From CAG-582 sp964551965 (GTDB lineage Bacteria; Bacillota_I; Bacilli_A; RF39; UBA660), in assembly GCA_964551965.1 (NCBI GenBank), contig CAZKFB010000006.1, forward strand, positions 1 to 44,900: a stretch of 44,900 bases of DNA, read 5' to 3'. Below, in pieces: positions 17,147 through 25,841 of the stretch. The position numbers were made by a program, and so were the translations under genes. The notes beneath the pieces were generated by a model. It made no database searches, was not told where the DNA came from, and saw only the letters and a program-made list of their open reading frames with translations. The stretch's first letter is position 1; each line of letters begins with the position of its first letter.

Positions 17147-18355
17147 ATGGGTAAGTCAATAAAAACTAGTATTGATGAATTCGTTATGGAACTTCAAGCA
17201 CGCATTGATTTACTCAATAGTAGCTTAGTTTCCAGTAATGTAAGTAGCAATGAAGAAAGTATTGAAAAGATAAAAGAAATAATTGGATTATATACAGAAA
17301 TATCTCTTATAAACTTAACTATCTCGGATGTTTATTCAATTAGTTTAACTGATATTAAAAAGATATTAAAATTAATTGGTAGAAATGATGAATATATCGA
17401 AGAAACTTTGGAAATGTTAAAGAAAAATGATAAAGATTTAAATATTTATGAAGCTATTCGTAAGATGATCGTTGATTATGTAAGTGAATTCTATTCAATG
17501 CAAAAGAGTCAAGGAGAAGTAATCTCTAATAGTATTCAAGAATATCAAAGAATAATAGATTTATTGAGTTCAGATAATACATTCGAACTAGCTGATGACA
17601 TTAATCATCTAATGAATATAATGAATTCAGTTAACTTAGCAAACGATTCTAAAGCAAATATATTAGTTCATATTGCAAATAAGAATAGTGAAAATTACAT
17701 TGAGAAAATGAACTATGACATGTCGAAATTAATAGATAATCTAGTTAGTAATTATTATCCTTTAGAAGGAACTTTAGAATATGATGTTATTTCAAAATAT
17801 CCTTTTAGTGGAGAAGAAACTCATAATGATATAAGTGTTATATCTTCTAAGTTACACAAAGAAGCAAATTGTTCATATTCAATTATGTATAACAATGCAA
17901 CAGCTTATCTTATTAAGAAATCATCTAAAAAATTCTATGAAGAAGATAATGTAAGTAAAAAGGTCGAAATAAAAGAATATATCGCATCACTTGCACAAAG
18001 TATAATTGGCATTGAAGATGAAATAATTCGAGAATCGGAAGCAATAGTAGATGAATATTCAGATATATTCGAAACTTTATCTCAAGAAGGATATACTAAT
18101 TATCAAGAATATGAAGAATTATCAATTGATGAATTAAAAGATAAATATGATTCATTTGAAATAGCAACACAACTTAAAAAGAGTTCAATAGTAAGATATA
18201 TAATGGAAAACCTAAACAAAGTTAAAACATATAATTTAAAAGATATAACATATGAAGAGGAAGAGGAATATTATTTAACTTTAGATAAACTATTTGAATT
18301 AAAATTGATCTTAGAGGATTATACAGAAAATAAAAAACAAGAATTAGAAATATAA
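17147..18355 (+). CDS. Hypothetical helical protein (402 aa)
   Basis: ATG 17147 follows GGGAGG. The protein is acidic and mostly alpha-helical, with coiled-coil-like heptads at about residues 35-150 and 270-400 and a Glu-rich C-terminus. No signal peptide, membrane segment or catalytic motif is seen. It is the first gene of an operon with the two helical-repeat proteins downstream (27 nt to the next start). It probably acts as a cytosolic scaffold or partner of those proteins; this is inference from context. Confidence 0.7.
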   Translation: MGKSIKTSIDEFVMELQARIDLLNSSLVSSNVSSNEESIEKIKEIIGLYTEISLINLTISDVYSISLTDIKKILKLIGRNDEYIEETLEMLKKNDKDLNIYEAIRKMIVDYVSEFYSMQKSQGEVISNSIQEYQRIIDLLSSDNTFELADDINHLMNIMNSVNLANDSKANILVHIANKNSENYIEKMNYDMSKLIDNLVSNYYPLEGTLEYDVISKYPFSGEETHNDISVISSKLHKEANCSYSIMYNNATAYLIKKSSKKFYEEDNVSKKVEIKEYIASLAQSIIGIEDEIIRESEAIVDEYSDIFETLSQEGYTNYQEYEELSIDELKDKYDSFEIATQLKKSSIVRYIMENLNKVKTYNLKDITYEEEEEYYLTLDKLFELKLILEDYTENKKQELEI

Positions 18356-18382
18356 AAGATATAAAAATGGGGAAGTGATTAT

Positions 18383-19765
18383 ATGGATGGAGGACAAGAA
18401 TTATTATTAAGTATTCTTGATGCAAAATTAAAGATGATTAATGAATTCAATAAAGATGACATCATGTGCAATGGTATTAATCTTGTTGATTTAGTTAAAT
18501 CAATTGAAAAGAATGATGACAATTTTGCTAATGTAACTAATGCTGTAATCGACTATGTTATAGAAAATATATCCGTTAAAAATCCAGAAAACTTTAAAAG
18601 CAATACAATTAAAGTAAGAGATTTGTTGATTGGTAAAAAGGATTATAATCTAAAAGTAGAATTAAATACTGAATATAAAAATATAATTAATACTTTTGTA
18701 AAATACTTAAATAGAATACTCGGCAATATCTTACCGGGAGTAGTAGATATAAGTGAATTAGAAAAATCAGTTAATCGATTAAAACAAAATATCTTAAATC
18801 GTGAAATAATCAATGACTTTGATTTAATAGAAGATCTATTATTAGAATACGATAAGAACAACTATGATTCTAATATAATAAGTGTTATGAAATTTATAAA
18901 TATTCATAATATAGGTATATTAAAAACAGTTAAGAAGAATGCTCCATTATTTGATATCAACTTTATTCGTAGACCTAAATTAGATCCTCAAGTAATAGAT
19001 ATATTAAATAAATTAGATATTGATTATAAAGAACTTCCAAATTATTTAATAAGTGAATTAAAGAGATGTGATGTTGAAGTATTCACAAATACTTATAATA
19101 TCATTAGACAAAATAAAGCTGAAGATGGTGGAATATTACACTTAATAAGGAAAGAAAATTATTTAGCTATTATAACTATTCTTTTATATGCTAATGAAAC
19201 TTCTATCAAAAGTGTAATTAATAGTATTAAAGATTCTAAGAAAGCAATAGATATTAACATATTAAAAATATTACTTAATAATATAATGACTTGTTTCTTA
19301 GCTAAGAATAATGAATTCTTTAAACCTAAATATGAAGATTTTATTAAGAATATGGTTATCTTAAGAGAATTAAATATTAACTATAAATCTCTAATTAATA
19401 AAACTCCATTATTTATGATCACAGATAATAAAGTATTAGAATATACTTTAAAATATTTAGAAAGATATGGTGCTAATAGAAAACTTGTAATCAATAAGTG
19501 TTATAAGATATTAGCTGTTAATCCATCTCTATTAATAGATAATATAGAAGTATTAAAGAATCATAATATTGATTTTAAATCTTATTTTGGCGAGTCAAAT
19601 AAGAATTATAGTTTATTAAAGATAACTAATTTAGAAGAAAAGATATCTTATATATTAGAACATACTAATAAAGTTAAAACAGATCCATTAGATTATGAAT
19701 TATTAAATAAATATATAGTTTCTAAAATAGTTAAAGAAACGACTGTTGAGGTGAACCATGATTGA
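18383..19765 (+). CDS. Helical-repeat protein with mTERF-like units (460 aa)
   Basis: ATG 18383 follows GGGGAAGTG. The C-terminal half contains repeated units of the form L-x-x-L-[DN]-I-[DN]-[YF]-K-x-L: KLDIDYKELPNYL (about 208-220), ELNINYKSLINKTPLF (about 330-345) and NHNIDFKSYF (about 394-403), interleaved with long amphipathic helices such as VLEYTLKYLERYGANRKLV. Pro-x-Leu-[LF] turns and helix spacing resemble mTERF alpha-solenoids, which bind nucleic acid in organelles. Homology is not proven; convergent helical repeats are possible. The gene overlaps the next by 8 nt, and that protein has the same kind of unit. Confidence 0.7.
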   Translation: MDGGQELLLSILDAKLKMINEFNKDDIMCNGINLVDLVKSIEKNDDNFANVTNAVIDYVIENISVKNPENFKSNTIKVRDLLIGKKDYNLKVELNTEYKNIINTFVKYLNRILGNILPGVVDISELEKSVNRLKQNILNREIINDFDLIEDLLLEYDKNNYDSNIISVMKFINIHNIGILKTVKKNAPLFDINFIRRPKLDPQVIDILNKLDIDYKELPNYLISELKRCDVEVFTNTYNIIRQNKAEDGGILHLIRKENYLAIITILLYANETSIKSVINSIKDSKKAIDINILKILLNNIMTCFLAKNNEFFKPKYEDFIKNMVILRELNINYKSLINKTPLFMITDNKVLEYTLKYLERYGANRKLVINKCYKILAVNPSLLIDNIEVLKNHNIDFKSYFGESNKNYSLLKITNLEEKISYILEHTNKVKTDPLDYELLNKYIVSKIVKETTVEVNHD

Positions 19766-20057
19766 GTATATTAAGGAATATGGAATAACTAATCTTGATT
19801 ATGAGTATATCATGCACAATGTTAAGATAAATTATATTGAACTTATGGCTTTATCAGAGACTGCCGTTAGAAAAGTATTAGAATATTATAACTCTATTGG
19901 TATAACTCATGATATTTCTGAACTAATAATTAAAAGACCTGATTTAATATTAATATCACTTGAGAATCTAAAAGATTTACTAAGTAAGATAGATTTAGAT
20001 GTATTTACTAGATTAGTTAGTTTTAATATTGAAGATTTAATTCTATTTGGAATATAA
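19758..20057 (+). CDS. Short helical-repeat protein (99 aa), related to its upstream neighbour
   Basis: The ATG at 19758 lies within the end of the previous gene and follows GAGGTG, giving coupled translation. Residues 33-80 carry one mTERF-like unit (VLEYYNSIGITHDISELIIKRPDLILI) similar in layout to the units of the 460-residue protein. It could be a stand-alone C-terminal module, or a fragment separated from the larger gene by an old frame change: the reading frames differ and overlap by 8 nt. A terminator overlaps its end. Confidence 0.65.
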   Translation: MIEYIKEYGITNLDYEYIMHNVKINYIELMALSETAVRKVLEYYNSIGITHDISELIIKRPDLILISLENLKDLLSKIDLDVFTRLVSFNIEDLILFGI

Positions 20058-20085
20058 AAATAAAAGTATTAACTTTTATTTTTTT
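20056..20085 (+). terminator. Intrinsic terminator
   Basis: AAAAATAAAAGT (20056-20067) pairs with ACTTTTATTTTT (20072-20083) around ATTA and runs into a T tract. It closes the three-gene helical-protein operon. Confidence 0.8.
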
Positions 20086-20117
20086 GTGTTATTATATAAA
20101 ACAAAAAAGGTGATTGT

Positions 20118-20936
20118 ATGTTAGTTAATGGTAAATTTGTATGTGTTCCATTAGAGAAAGTTAAGAATTTTAATCTATATAGAACTTATAAAGCATTTAT
20201 GGATTCTATGAATAGAAAACAAATGTATTTATCTTATCCAGAAGAATATATTGATACAATAGAGGAAGCTATTTATCGAGTACCAGAAATAAGAAGTTTA
20301 AATTTAGAATGTAATGATGAATTAAGAACTCCTGAAGAATTAGATGAAATAGCAATGAAGAACTTCAATGATTTATTTAATGGACCATCTAACTTTATTT
20401 TTAGAAGTTTAATGAAAAGTAAGACAGTAGATCCAAACTATCCATTTGATGCAAGTGATCTAGAAAACAGAACTATAATGTTAAAAAGTTATGATTATTT
20501 AGGAGACTTAATGATATTATTCTACGAGATGCTTCATATCTTAGTTTATCAAAAAAATAAGAAAGTAGTAGAATTAGAAATATTGCCTCAAGCTTTTAAA
20601 TTGATAGTTGCTGATTATTTAGATTCTATTACTAAAGAAGGGAACTTCGTTACTAGTACACTTTCAACTCAAATAGAAGAATTTAAATATAATAACTATG
20701 TTAATCTATTATTTCCAAGTTTAACTCCCGTATTTTTACCATATACGATTGGTTCTTATTTAGCTAATGAAGTATATCTAGCATATAAGAAAGATCCAGA
20801 AGAATTTAGAACTCACTTAAATAAAATATTAGAAGGAGTTCTATCTATTCCTGATTATTTAGCATTAATAGGTTCATCTTTAACAGAAGAAAATGTCGAT
20901 AAAGTTATAGAAAATTACAAAATCGTATTAAAATAA
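20118..20936 (+). CDS. Degenerate HExxH-family protein (YEMLH), 272 aa
   Basis: ATG 20118 follows AAAAAAGGTGAT. The segment LFYEMLHIL (134-142) followed by ELEILPQAF (152-160) matches the layout of HEFSHAI...FIEILPLFV in the protein at 25822-26889, but the first zinc His is replaced by Tyr136. The Glu that closes the second helix there is Lys here. If homologous, it is a catalytically dead paralogue. It has no signal peptide or membrane segment. It is monocistronic between the upstream terminator and the tRNA gene. Function unknown. Confidence 0.65.
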   Translation: MLVNGKFVCVPLEKVKNFNLYRTYKAFMDSMNRKQMYLSYPEEYIDTIEEAIYRVPEIRSLNLECNDELRTPEELDEIAMKNFNDLFNGPSNFIFRSLMKSKTVDPNYPFDASDLENRTIMLKSYDYLGDLMILFYEMLHILVYQKNKKVVELEILPQAFKLIVADYLDSITKEGNFVTSTLSTQIEEFKYNNYVNLLFPSLTPVFLPYTIGSYLANEVYLAYKKDPEEFRTHLNKILEGVLSIPDYLALIGSSLTEENVDKVIENYKIVLK

Positions 20937-20989
20937 TTGTTATTATTAATATTTTTTGATAAAATGTAATAGTCATTTGACTATTATTT

Positions 20990-21066
20990 GGTCTGTTGGT
21001 GAAGTGGTTTAACACATAACCCTCTCAAGGTTACATACATGGGTCCGAATCCCATACAGATCACCA
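20990..21066 (+). tRNA. tRNA-Glu (anticodon CTC), CCA encoded
   Basis: The acceptor arms GGTCTGT (20990-20996) and ACAGATC (21056-21062) pair over 7 bp, followed by A and CCA. The anticodon stem TAACC/GGTTA encloses loop CTCTCAA with anticodon CTC (21024-21026), reading GAG. The T stem ATGGG/CCCAT encloses TCCGAAT, where position 55 is C instead of the near-universal T. D-arm pairing is GTG/CAC with G18-G19 present. The overall sequence resembles Bacillus tRNA-Glu. Confidence 0.88.
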
Positions 21067-21078
21067 TTTAGTATACTC

Positions 21079-21102
21079 AAGCACATATTTATGTGCTTTT
21101 TT
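21079..21102 (+). terminator. Terminator of the tRNA-Glu gene
   Basis: AAGCACATA (21079-21087) pairs with TATGTGCTT (21090-21098), followed by T6. Confidence 0.8.
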
Positions 21103-21113
21103 AATGCTAATTA

Positions 21114-21143
21114 TTGTTTATTGAACTAAATTTATTGTATAAT
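21114..21143 (+). promoter_or_regulatory. Promoter of tagO
   Basis: TTGTTT (21114-21119), an 18-bp spacer and TATAAT (21138-21143), 20 nt before the tagO start codon. Confidence 0.55.
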
Positions 21144-21162
21144 TATTATTAGAGGTGATAGT

Positions 21163-22248
21163 ATGAAAGCTTTTATAAACGGACACAATATATTTTTAAT
21201 CGTGCTAATAGCTTTTTTAACTACGGCAATTCTTACACCATTAGTTAAAAGGATCGCTTATCATATTAATGCTTTAGATGTACCTGATCATAAAAGAAAA
21301 GTTCATAATAAGATAATGCCAAGACTTGGAGGACTTGCTATATTTGCATCTTTCTTACTTGGATATATGATATTTGCGCCAAAGACAACACAAATGCTTG
21401 CTATTCTTATTGGTGGATTTGTTATTATATTAGTTGGAATGATTGATGATATTAAATCTATTCCTCCACTACCAAAGTTTGTTGGTCAAACAGTAGCAGC
21501 ATTGATTGTTGTTCTATATGGTAATATAACTTTTGATGATATGATTATCTTTGGTATTCAATTTAAATTTGGAATGCTTGCATATCCGTTAGCAGTATTA
21601 TTTATTGTTGCTATTATTAATGCCATTAACTTTGCTGATGGATTAGATGGATTAGCAACCGGTACTTCAACGATTTACTTTGTAACTATTGGTGTTATTG
21701 GTATGATCATGAATAAACTTGGTGGATTAGATGTTATTTTATGTTTAATAATGGCGGGAGCTTGTTTAGGATTCTTAATCTATAACTTTTATCCTGCGAA
21801 AATATATTTGGGAGATTCAGGAAGTATGTTCTTGGGATATATTATATCTGTAGTTGCTTTACTAGGATTTAAAACAGCAACTATTACTTCTTTAATTATT
21901 CCACTTCTTATATTATTTGTACCAATTATTGATACAGCATTAGCAATGATGAGAAGAATAATTAAAGGTGAATCAATCGGTTCTGCCGATCGCCAACATC
22001 TTCATCATCAATTACTAAAACGAACTAAATCAATTAGAAAATCAGTTCTAATCATGTATGCTATAAATGCCTTATTTGCAATAGTATCTGTTCTATATAC
22101 TTTAGGCGATAAAAAATCTAGTATGTTACTATATGCTGTTTTACTATTATTATTTATCATCCTTGTTTTAAAGACAGATATTCTATATGAAAAAGAAGAA
22201 GTACTTGATAATAGTAAGACAAGCAAGAATAAGGGTAAGAAAAAATGA
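21163..22248 (+). CDS. tagO: Undecaprenyl-phosphate GlcNAc-1-phosphate transferase (TagO/WecA type)
   Basis: This polytopic membrane enzyme of the MraY/WecA family transfers a sugar-1-phosphate from UDP-sugar to undecaprenyl phosphate, the first step of teichoic acid or polysaccharide synthesis. Family motifs are in order: DVPDHKRKVH (residues 37-46), MIDDIKSIPP, NAINFADGLDGLATG with the catalytic Asp region, YLGDSGSMFLGY, and RQHLHHQLL, the HxxH signature that separates WecA/TagO from MraY. About ten hydrophobic segments are visible. ATG 21163 follows AGAGGTG. Its stop overlaps the next start (ATGA), so the HAD phosphatase is coupled to it. Confidence 0.92.
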   Translation: MKAFINGHNIFLIVLIAFLTTAILTPLVKRIAYHINALDVPDHKRKVHNKIMPRLGGLAIFASFLLGYMIFAPKTTQMLAILIGGFVIILVGMIDDIKSIPPLPKFVGQTVAALIVVLYGNITFDDMIIFGIQFKFGMLAYPLAVLFIVAIINAINFADGLDGLATGTSTIYFVTIGVIGMIMNKLGGLDVILCLIMAGACLGFLIYNFYPAKIYLGDSGSMFLGYIISVVALLGFKTATITSLIIPLLILFVPIIDTALAMMRRIIKGESIGSADRQHLHHQLLKRTKSIRKSVLIMYAINALFAIVSVLYTLGDKKSSMLLYAVLLLLFIILVLKTDILYEKEEVLDNSKTSKNKGKKK

Positions 22249-22808
22249 AAGTAAATCTACTAGATTTTGATAATACAATATATAAAGGAGATTCGTCTAC
22301 TGATTTCTTTTTTTATTCTTTATCAAAGAGACCAATTATCTTGATTACTATACCTAGAATAATCATTAGTGGCATTAAATATAAATTAGGAATTATTAAT
22401 AAAACTAGATTAAAGGAAGCAAACTTTGTATTCCTAAAATATATAGATGTTGATAAATATGTTAAATCTTTCTGGGATAGTCATGAACAATATATAAAAA
22501 ATTTTTATATTAATACTAATCATGAATCAGACATTATTATTTCTGCATCTCCTGAATTTTTACTTGCACCAATTTGTAAGAGATTAAAAGTCAAAGATTT
22601 AATAGCATCTAAAGTAGATAAACATACTGGATTATTTGATGGACTTAATTGCCATGATGAAGAGAAAGTAAAAAGATTAAATCAAAAATATAAGAATATT
22701 AAAGTTATTAATGCATATTCAGATTCGAAATCGGATATACCTATATTAAAGCTTGCAAAAAATAGTTTTTATGTTAAAGGAGAAAAAATAATACCTACAG
22801 ATATTTAA
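22245..22808 (+). CDS. HAD-superfamily (subclass IB, SerB-like) phosphatase
   Basis: HAD motif I is DFDNT (7-11, nucleophile Asp7), motif II SASPE, motif III the Lys in EEKVKRL and motif IV YSDSKSDIP. The cap region (about 25-60) is unusually hydrophobic and basic (RPIILITIPRIIISG), as in HAD-IB enzymes acting on lipid-like or membrane substrates. The ATGA overlap with tagO suggests a role in undecaprenyl or phospholipid phosphate metabolism, for example a phosphatidylglycerophosphatase-like activity. The substrate is inferred only. A strong hairpin overlaps the stop codon. Confidence 0.85.
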   Translation: MKVNLLDFDNTIYKGDSSTDFFFYSLSKRPIILITIPRIIISGIKYKLGIINKTRLKEANFVFLKYIDVDKYVKSFWDSHEQYIKNFYINTNHESDIIISASPEFLLAPICKRLKVKDLIASKVDKHTGLFDGLNCHDEEKVKRLNQKYKNIKVINAYSDSKSDIPILKLAKNSFYVKGEKIIPTDI

Positions 22809-22832
22809 AATCTGTAGGTATTTATTATTTTA
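22790..22832 (+). terminator. Strong terminator hairpin overlapping a stop codon
   Basis: AATACCTACAGAT (22790-22802) pairs perfectly with ATCTGTAGGTATT (22810-22822). The TAA of the HAD gene is in the 7-nt loop. An imperfect T tract follows. Confidence 0.8.
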
Positions 22833-22903
22833 GGTAGAAATAGCTATTTGACAAGTAAATATATAAATTTATAATATACGCCAAAAAAGAAAGAGGCGAA
22901 TAC

Positions 22904-24793
22904 ATGCTTATACTTAAAGGTATTAGTAAGAAGTATAATGGCAGTAAAAAAGAAGTATTAAAGAATATTAACTTAGTATTTGATAGTAAAGGTTTAGTAA
23001 CTATTTTAGGTTCTAGTGGGTGTGGCAAATCAACATTATTAAATATAATTGGTTTAATTGATAAACCAACAAGCGGATCTATCTATTTTAATGGTAAAGA
23101 TATAACATATATAAGAGGTAGAGAACTGGACTATTACCATCACCATCATATAGGTTTTATTTACCAAAATTATAATTTAATTAATTCCCTGAATGTTGAA
23201 AATAATATTAATCTTCTACAAAATAATGAATTGGATGTATTAAAAATACTTAGTATAGAAAAATATAAAAAAGTTATAGTAAAAAAGTTATCAGGAGGAG
23301 AACAGCAAAGAGTAAGTATTGGAAGAGCAATAGTTAATAATCCAAGTATTCTATTATGTGACGAACCGACGGGTGCATTAGATTCTAAAACTGGTGATTC
23401 TATCATGAAAGTATTAAAAAGAATAAGTAAAAAGAAATTAGTTATAATGGTAACTCATGATGAAAAGTTAGCTAATCTTTACTCCGACCGAATAATAAGA
23501 TTAAAAGATGGAGAAATAATTGATGATACATGTGTGCTATCTATTAAGAATGAAACTCCAACATATTATAAAGGTAAATTTAAAATAAAATTTAGTAAGA
23601 TATTAAAAATAGTTTTAAATAATATAAAAATAAAATATAAGAGAAATATTCTTATGATCCTTGCCTTTTCAATTGGTTTATTAGCCCTCTCTTGTGTTTT
23701 AGGCATATCAAATGGTTTTACTAGATCTTTAGATAATGCTGAAAAGAATTCATTAAGTGAATATCCAATATACATATCAGAGACATCAACTGATGCACTA
23801 GAAGAACTAGATGAAATATTTGAGAGTAATAAGAGAAGTGAAGATTATATATATTCAATTAAAACAATAAACAAGAATATTATTGATGATAAATTATTTA
23901 ATTTAATAGACACCATAGAAGCTAAATATAAAGTATATAATTTTATTACTAAAGATAATAAAATAATAACTAATGTAAGTGATAATTATTTAGATAATGT
24001 TAAATTATTAAAAGGCAAAAAGGAAATAAAAGATAATGAAGCTTTAATCATGTTAGATTATAATAATACAATTGATGCTAATCAGTTAAGAATGTTTAAT
24101 TTAAATAAAGATAAGTATTCATTAGCTGAATTACTAAATAAGAAGATTAAGATAAATAATCAGAAATATATAATAGTTGGAATAATCAAAAATACGGAAG
24201 ATTCAGTAATGAGTGATAATTCGGGAATAATAATAAATAAGCAAATCGGCATTCCTTACTCGATAAGTATATATCCTAAAGATTATACCAATAAAGAGAA
24301 GATTATATCGATATTGAAGAATAAAACTGATGTTAAATTTACCGATTATGCTAATTCCATAAAAAGTTTATCTAAAACTATCATGAATGGAATATCGACA
24401 ATATTAATAACATTTAGCTTAATATCATTAATAGTATCAACCATAATGATCAGTATAGTAACTATGATTTCGATAATGGAGAGAACTAAAGAAATTGGAA
24501 TATATAAATCTTTAGGAGCATCAAATAAATATATTAAAGAAATATTTATCTTAGAAAATATTCTTATATCTTTAGTATCGGCAACATTATCTATAATTAT
24601 TGAATTTGCTATTAGTATGCCAATTAATAAATTAATATATGAATTAACTGATCTTTCTAATGTAATGGTATTATCAAATAATAATATTCTAATTATATAT
24701 ATATTGTCTATTATATTCTCTTTAATTGGAAGTATAATTCCTCTAAATAGAATTAATAAAGTAAATATTGCTGATACCCTTAAGAATGTTTAG
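22904..24793 (+). CDS. MacB-like ABC transporter, ATPase fused to FtsX-type permease
   Basis: Residues 1-210 are the ATPase: Walker A GSSGCGKST (36-44), Q-loop Gln88, signature LSGGEQQR (129-136), Walker B ILLCDEPTGALD and the H-loop THDE. Residues 240-629 form a FtsX/MacB permease with one N-terminal membrane helix (about 250-272), a large extracytoplasmic domain and three C-terminal helices. Such mechanotransmission transporters handle lipoproteins, peptides or antimicrobial peptides. No accessory adaptor gene is adjacent. YYHHHHIG (77-84) before the Q-loop is a curious natural His run. ATG 22904 follows AGAAAGAGGCG. Confidence 0.9.
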   Translation: MLILKGISKKYNGSKKEVLKNINLVFDSKGLVTILGSSGCGKSTLLNIIGLIDKPTSGSIYFNGKDITYIRGRELDYYHHHHIGFIYQNYNLINSLNVENNINLLQNNELDVLKILSIEKYKKVIVKKLSGGEQQRVSIGRAIVNNPSILLCDEPTGALDSKTGDSIMKVLKRISKKKLVIMVTHDEKLANLYSDRIIRLKDGEIIDDTCVLSIKNETPTYYKGKFKIKFSKILKIVLNNIKIKYKRNILMILAFSIGLLALSCVLGISNGFTRSLDNAEKNSLSEYPIYISETSTDALEELDEIFESNKRSEDYIYSIKTINKNIIDDKLFNLIDTIEAKYKVYNFITKDNKIITNVSDNYLDNVKLLKGKKEIKDNEALIMLDYNNTIDANQLRMFNLNKDKYSLAELLNKKIKINNQKYIIVGIIKNTEDSVMSDNSGIIINKQIGIPYSISIYPKDYTNKEKIISILKNKTDVKFTDYANSIKSLSKTIMNGISTILITFSLISLIVSTIMISIVTMISIMERTKEIGIYKSLGASNKYIKEIFILENILISLVSATLSIIIEFAISMPINKLIYELTDLSNVMVLSNNNILIIYILSIIFSLIGSIIPLNRINKVNIADTLKNV

Positions 24794-24841
24794 TTGTAAT
24801 TAAATATCAAATATAATATAATTTTGGTGTTGGTGATTTTT

Positions 24842-25825
24842 ATGTTTAAGATTGGTAATGTAGAAATTAAAAATCAAGTAGTTCTTGCTCCGATGGCTGG
24901 TATTAGTAATACTTCATATCGTAAGATTATAAAGCAAATGGGAGCTGGATTAATCTATGCTGAAATGGTTAGTGATAAAGCTGTAACGTTTGGTTCAAAG
25001 AAAACTCTTGATCTTTTAAAAATGAGTGATGAAGAAAGACCTATAGCTCAACAAATATTTGGATCAAGTGTTGAAACTTTTGTTGAATCAGCTAAATATA
25101 TTGAGAGTACGATGCATCCTGATATAATCGATATTAATATGGGATGCCCAGTACCTAAAGTTGCTATTCGTGCGCAAGCAGGTTCATCTCTTTTAAAAAA
25201 TCCTGATAAAATATTTGAAATTGTATCGGCTGTTGTTAAGGCAGTAAGTGTACCAGTAACTGTTAAGATTAGAAGTGGTTGGGATGAATCTTCAATCAAT
25301 GCCGTTGAAGTTGCTAAAAAAATTGAAAGTGCCGGAGCATCAGCAATAGCAATTCATGCTAGAACTCGTTCTCAAGGTTATGGTGGCAAAGCTGATTGGA
25401 ATATCATTAAACAAGTTAAAGAATCAGTTTCTATTCCGGTAATTGGTAATGGTGATATTTCAAGTTGCTATGATGCTAAGAAAATGATTGATGAAACAGG
25501 CTGTGATGCTGTCATGATAGGTCGTGCCTGTATTGGTAATCCTTGGATTATAAAAGAATGTATTGATTACTTAGAGAAGGGAATTGAACCAATACCTGTA
25601 AGCGCGGATGAAAAAATTGCAATGTTAAAACACCATTATGAATTACTTGAGAGTGATAAAGGAGAAAAACTTGCCAACTTAGAAATCAGAACGCACGCTT
25701 TATCATATATAAAAGGAATCCGCGGTAATGCTGAAATAAAAAATGAAATATGTAAGACAAAGACAAAAGAAGAAATGTTTGAAATCTTAGATAACTATAT
25801 AGAAAAATTAAAAGATCATAATTAA
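24842..25825 (+). CDS. dusB: tRNA-dihydrouridine synthase (DusB type)
   Basis: This FMN enzyme reduces uridine in the D-loop of tRNA. The TIM-barrel motifs are VVLAPMAGISNTSYR (residues 13-27), NMGCPVPKV with the catalytic Cys, KIRSGWD, AIHARTRSQGYGGKADW and VMIGRACIGNPW with the phosphate-binding loop. At 327 residues it matches the family. ATG 24842 (MFKIGN) follows GGTGTTGGTGAT; an in-frame start at 24824 would swallow this site. Its stop codon interdigitates with that of the convergent gene within a terminator loop. Confidence 0.93.
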   Translation: MFKIGNVEIKNQVVLAPMAGISNTSYRKIIKQMGAGLIYAEMVSDKAVTFGSKKTLDLLKMSDEERPIAQQIFGSSVETFVESAKYIESTMHPDIIDINMGCPVPKVAIRAQAGSSLLKNPDKIFEIVSAVVKAVSVPVTVKIRSGWDESSINAVEVAKKIESAGASAIAIHARTRSQGYGGKADWNIIKQVKESVSIPVIGNGDISSCYDAKKMIDETGCDAVMIGRACIGNPWIIKECIDYLEKGIEPIPVSADEKIAMLKHHYELLESDKGEKLANLEIRTHALSYIKGIRGNAEIKNEICKTKTKEEMFEILDNYIEKLKDHN

Positions 25826-25841
25826 TATCTTATGATCTTTT
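25810..25841. terminator. Shared convergent terminator with both stop codons in its loop
   Basis: AAAAGATCATAA (25810-25821) pairs with TTATGATCTTTT (25830-25841). The 8-nt loop holds the start of both stops: TAA of dusB at 25823-25825 and the reverse TAA at 25822-25824. Confidence 0.85.

Noticed and set aside
22980..23160. The HHHH run in the ABC ATPase as an engineered tag.
   Set aside because: It lies inside the conserved domain just before the Q-loop and is a natural sequence.
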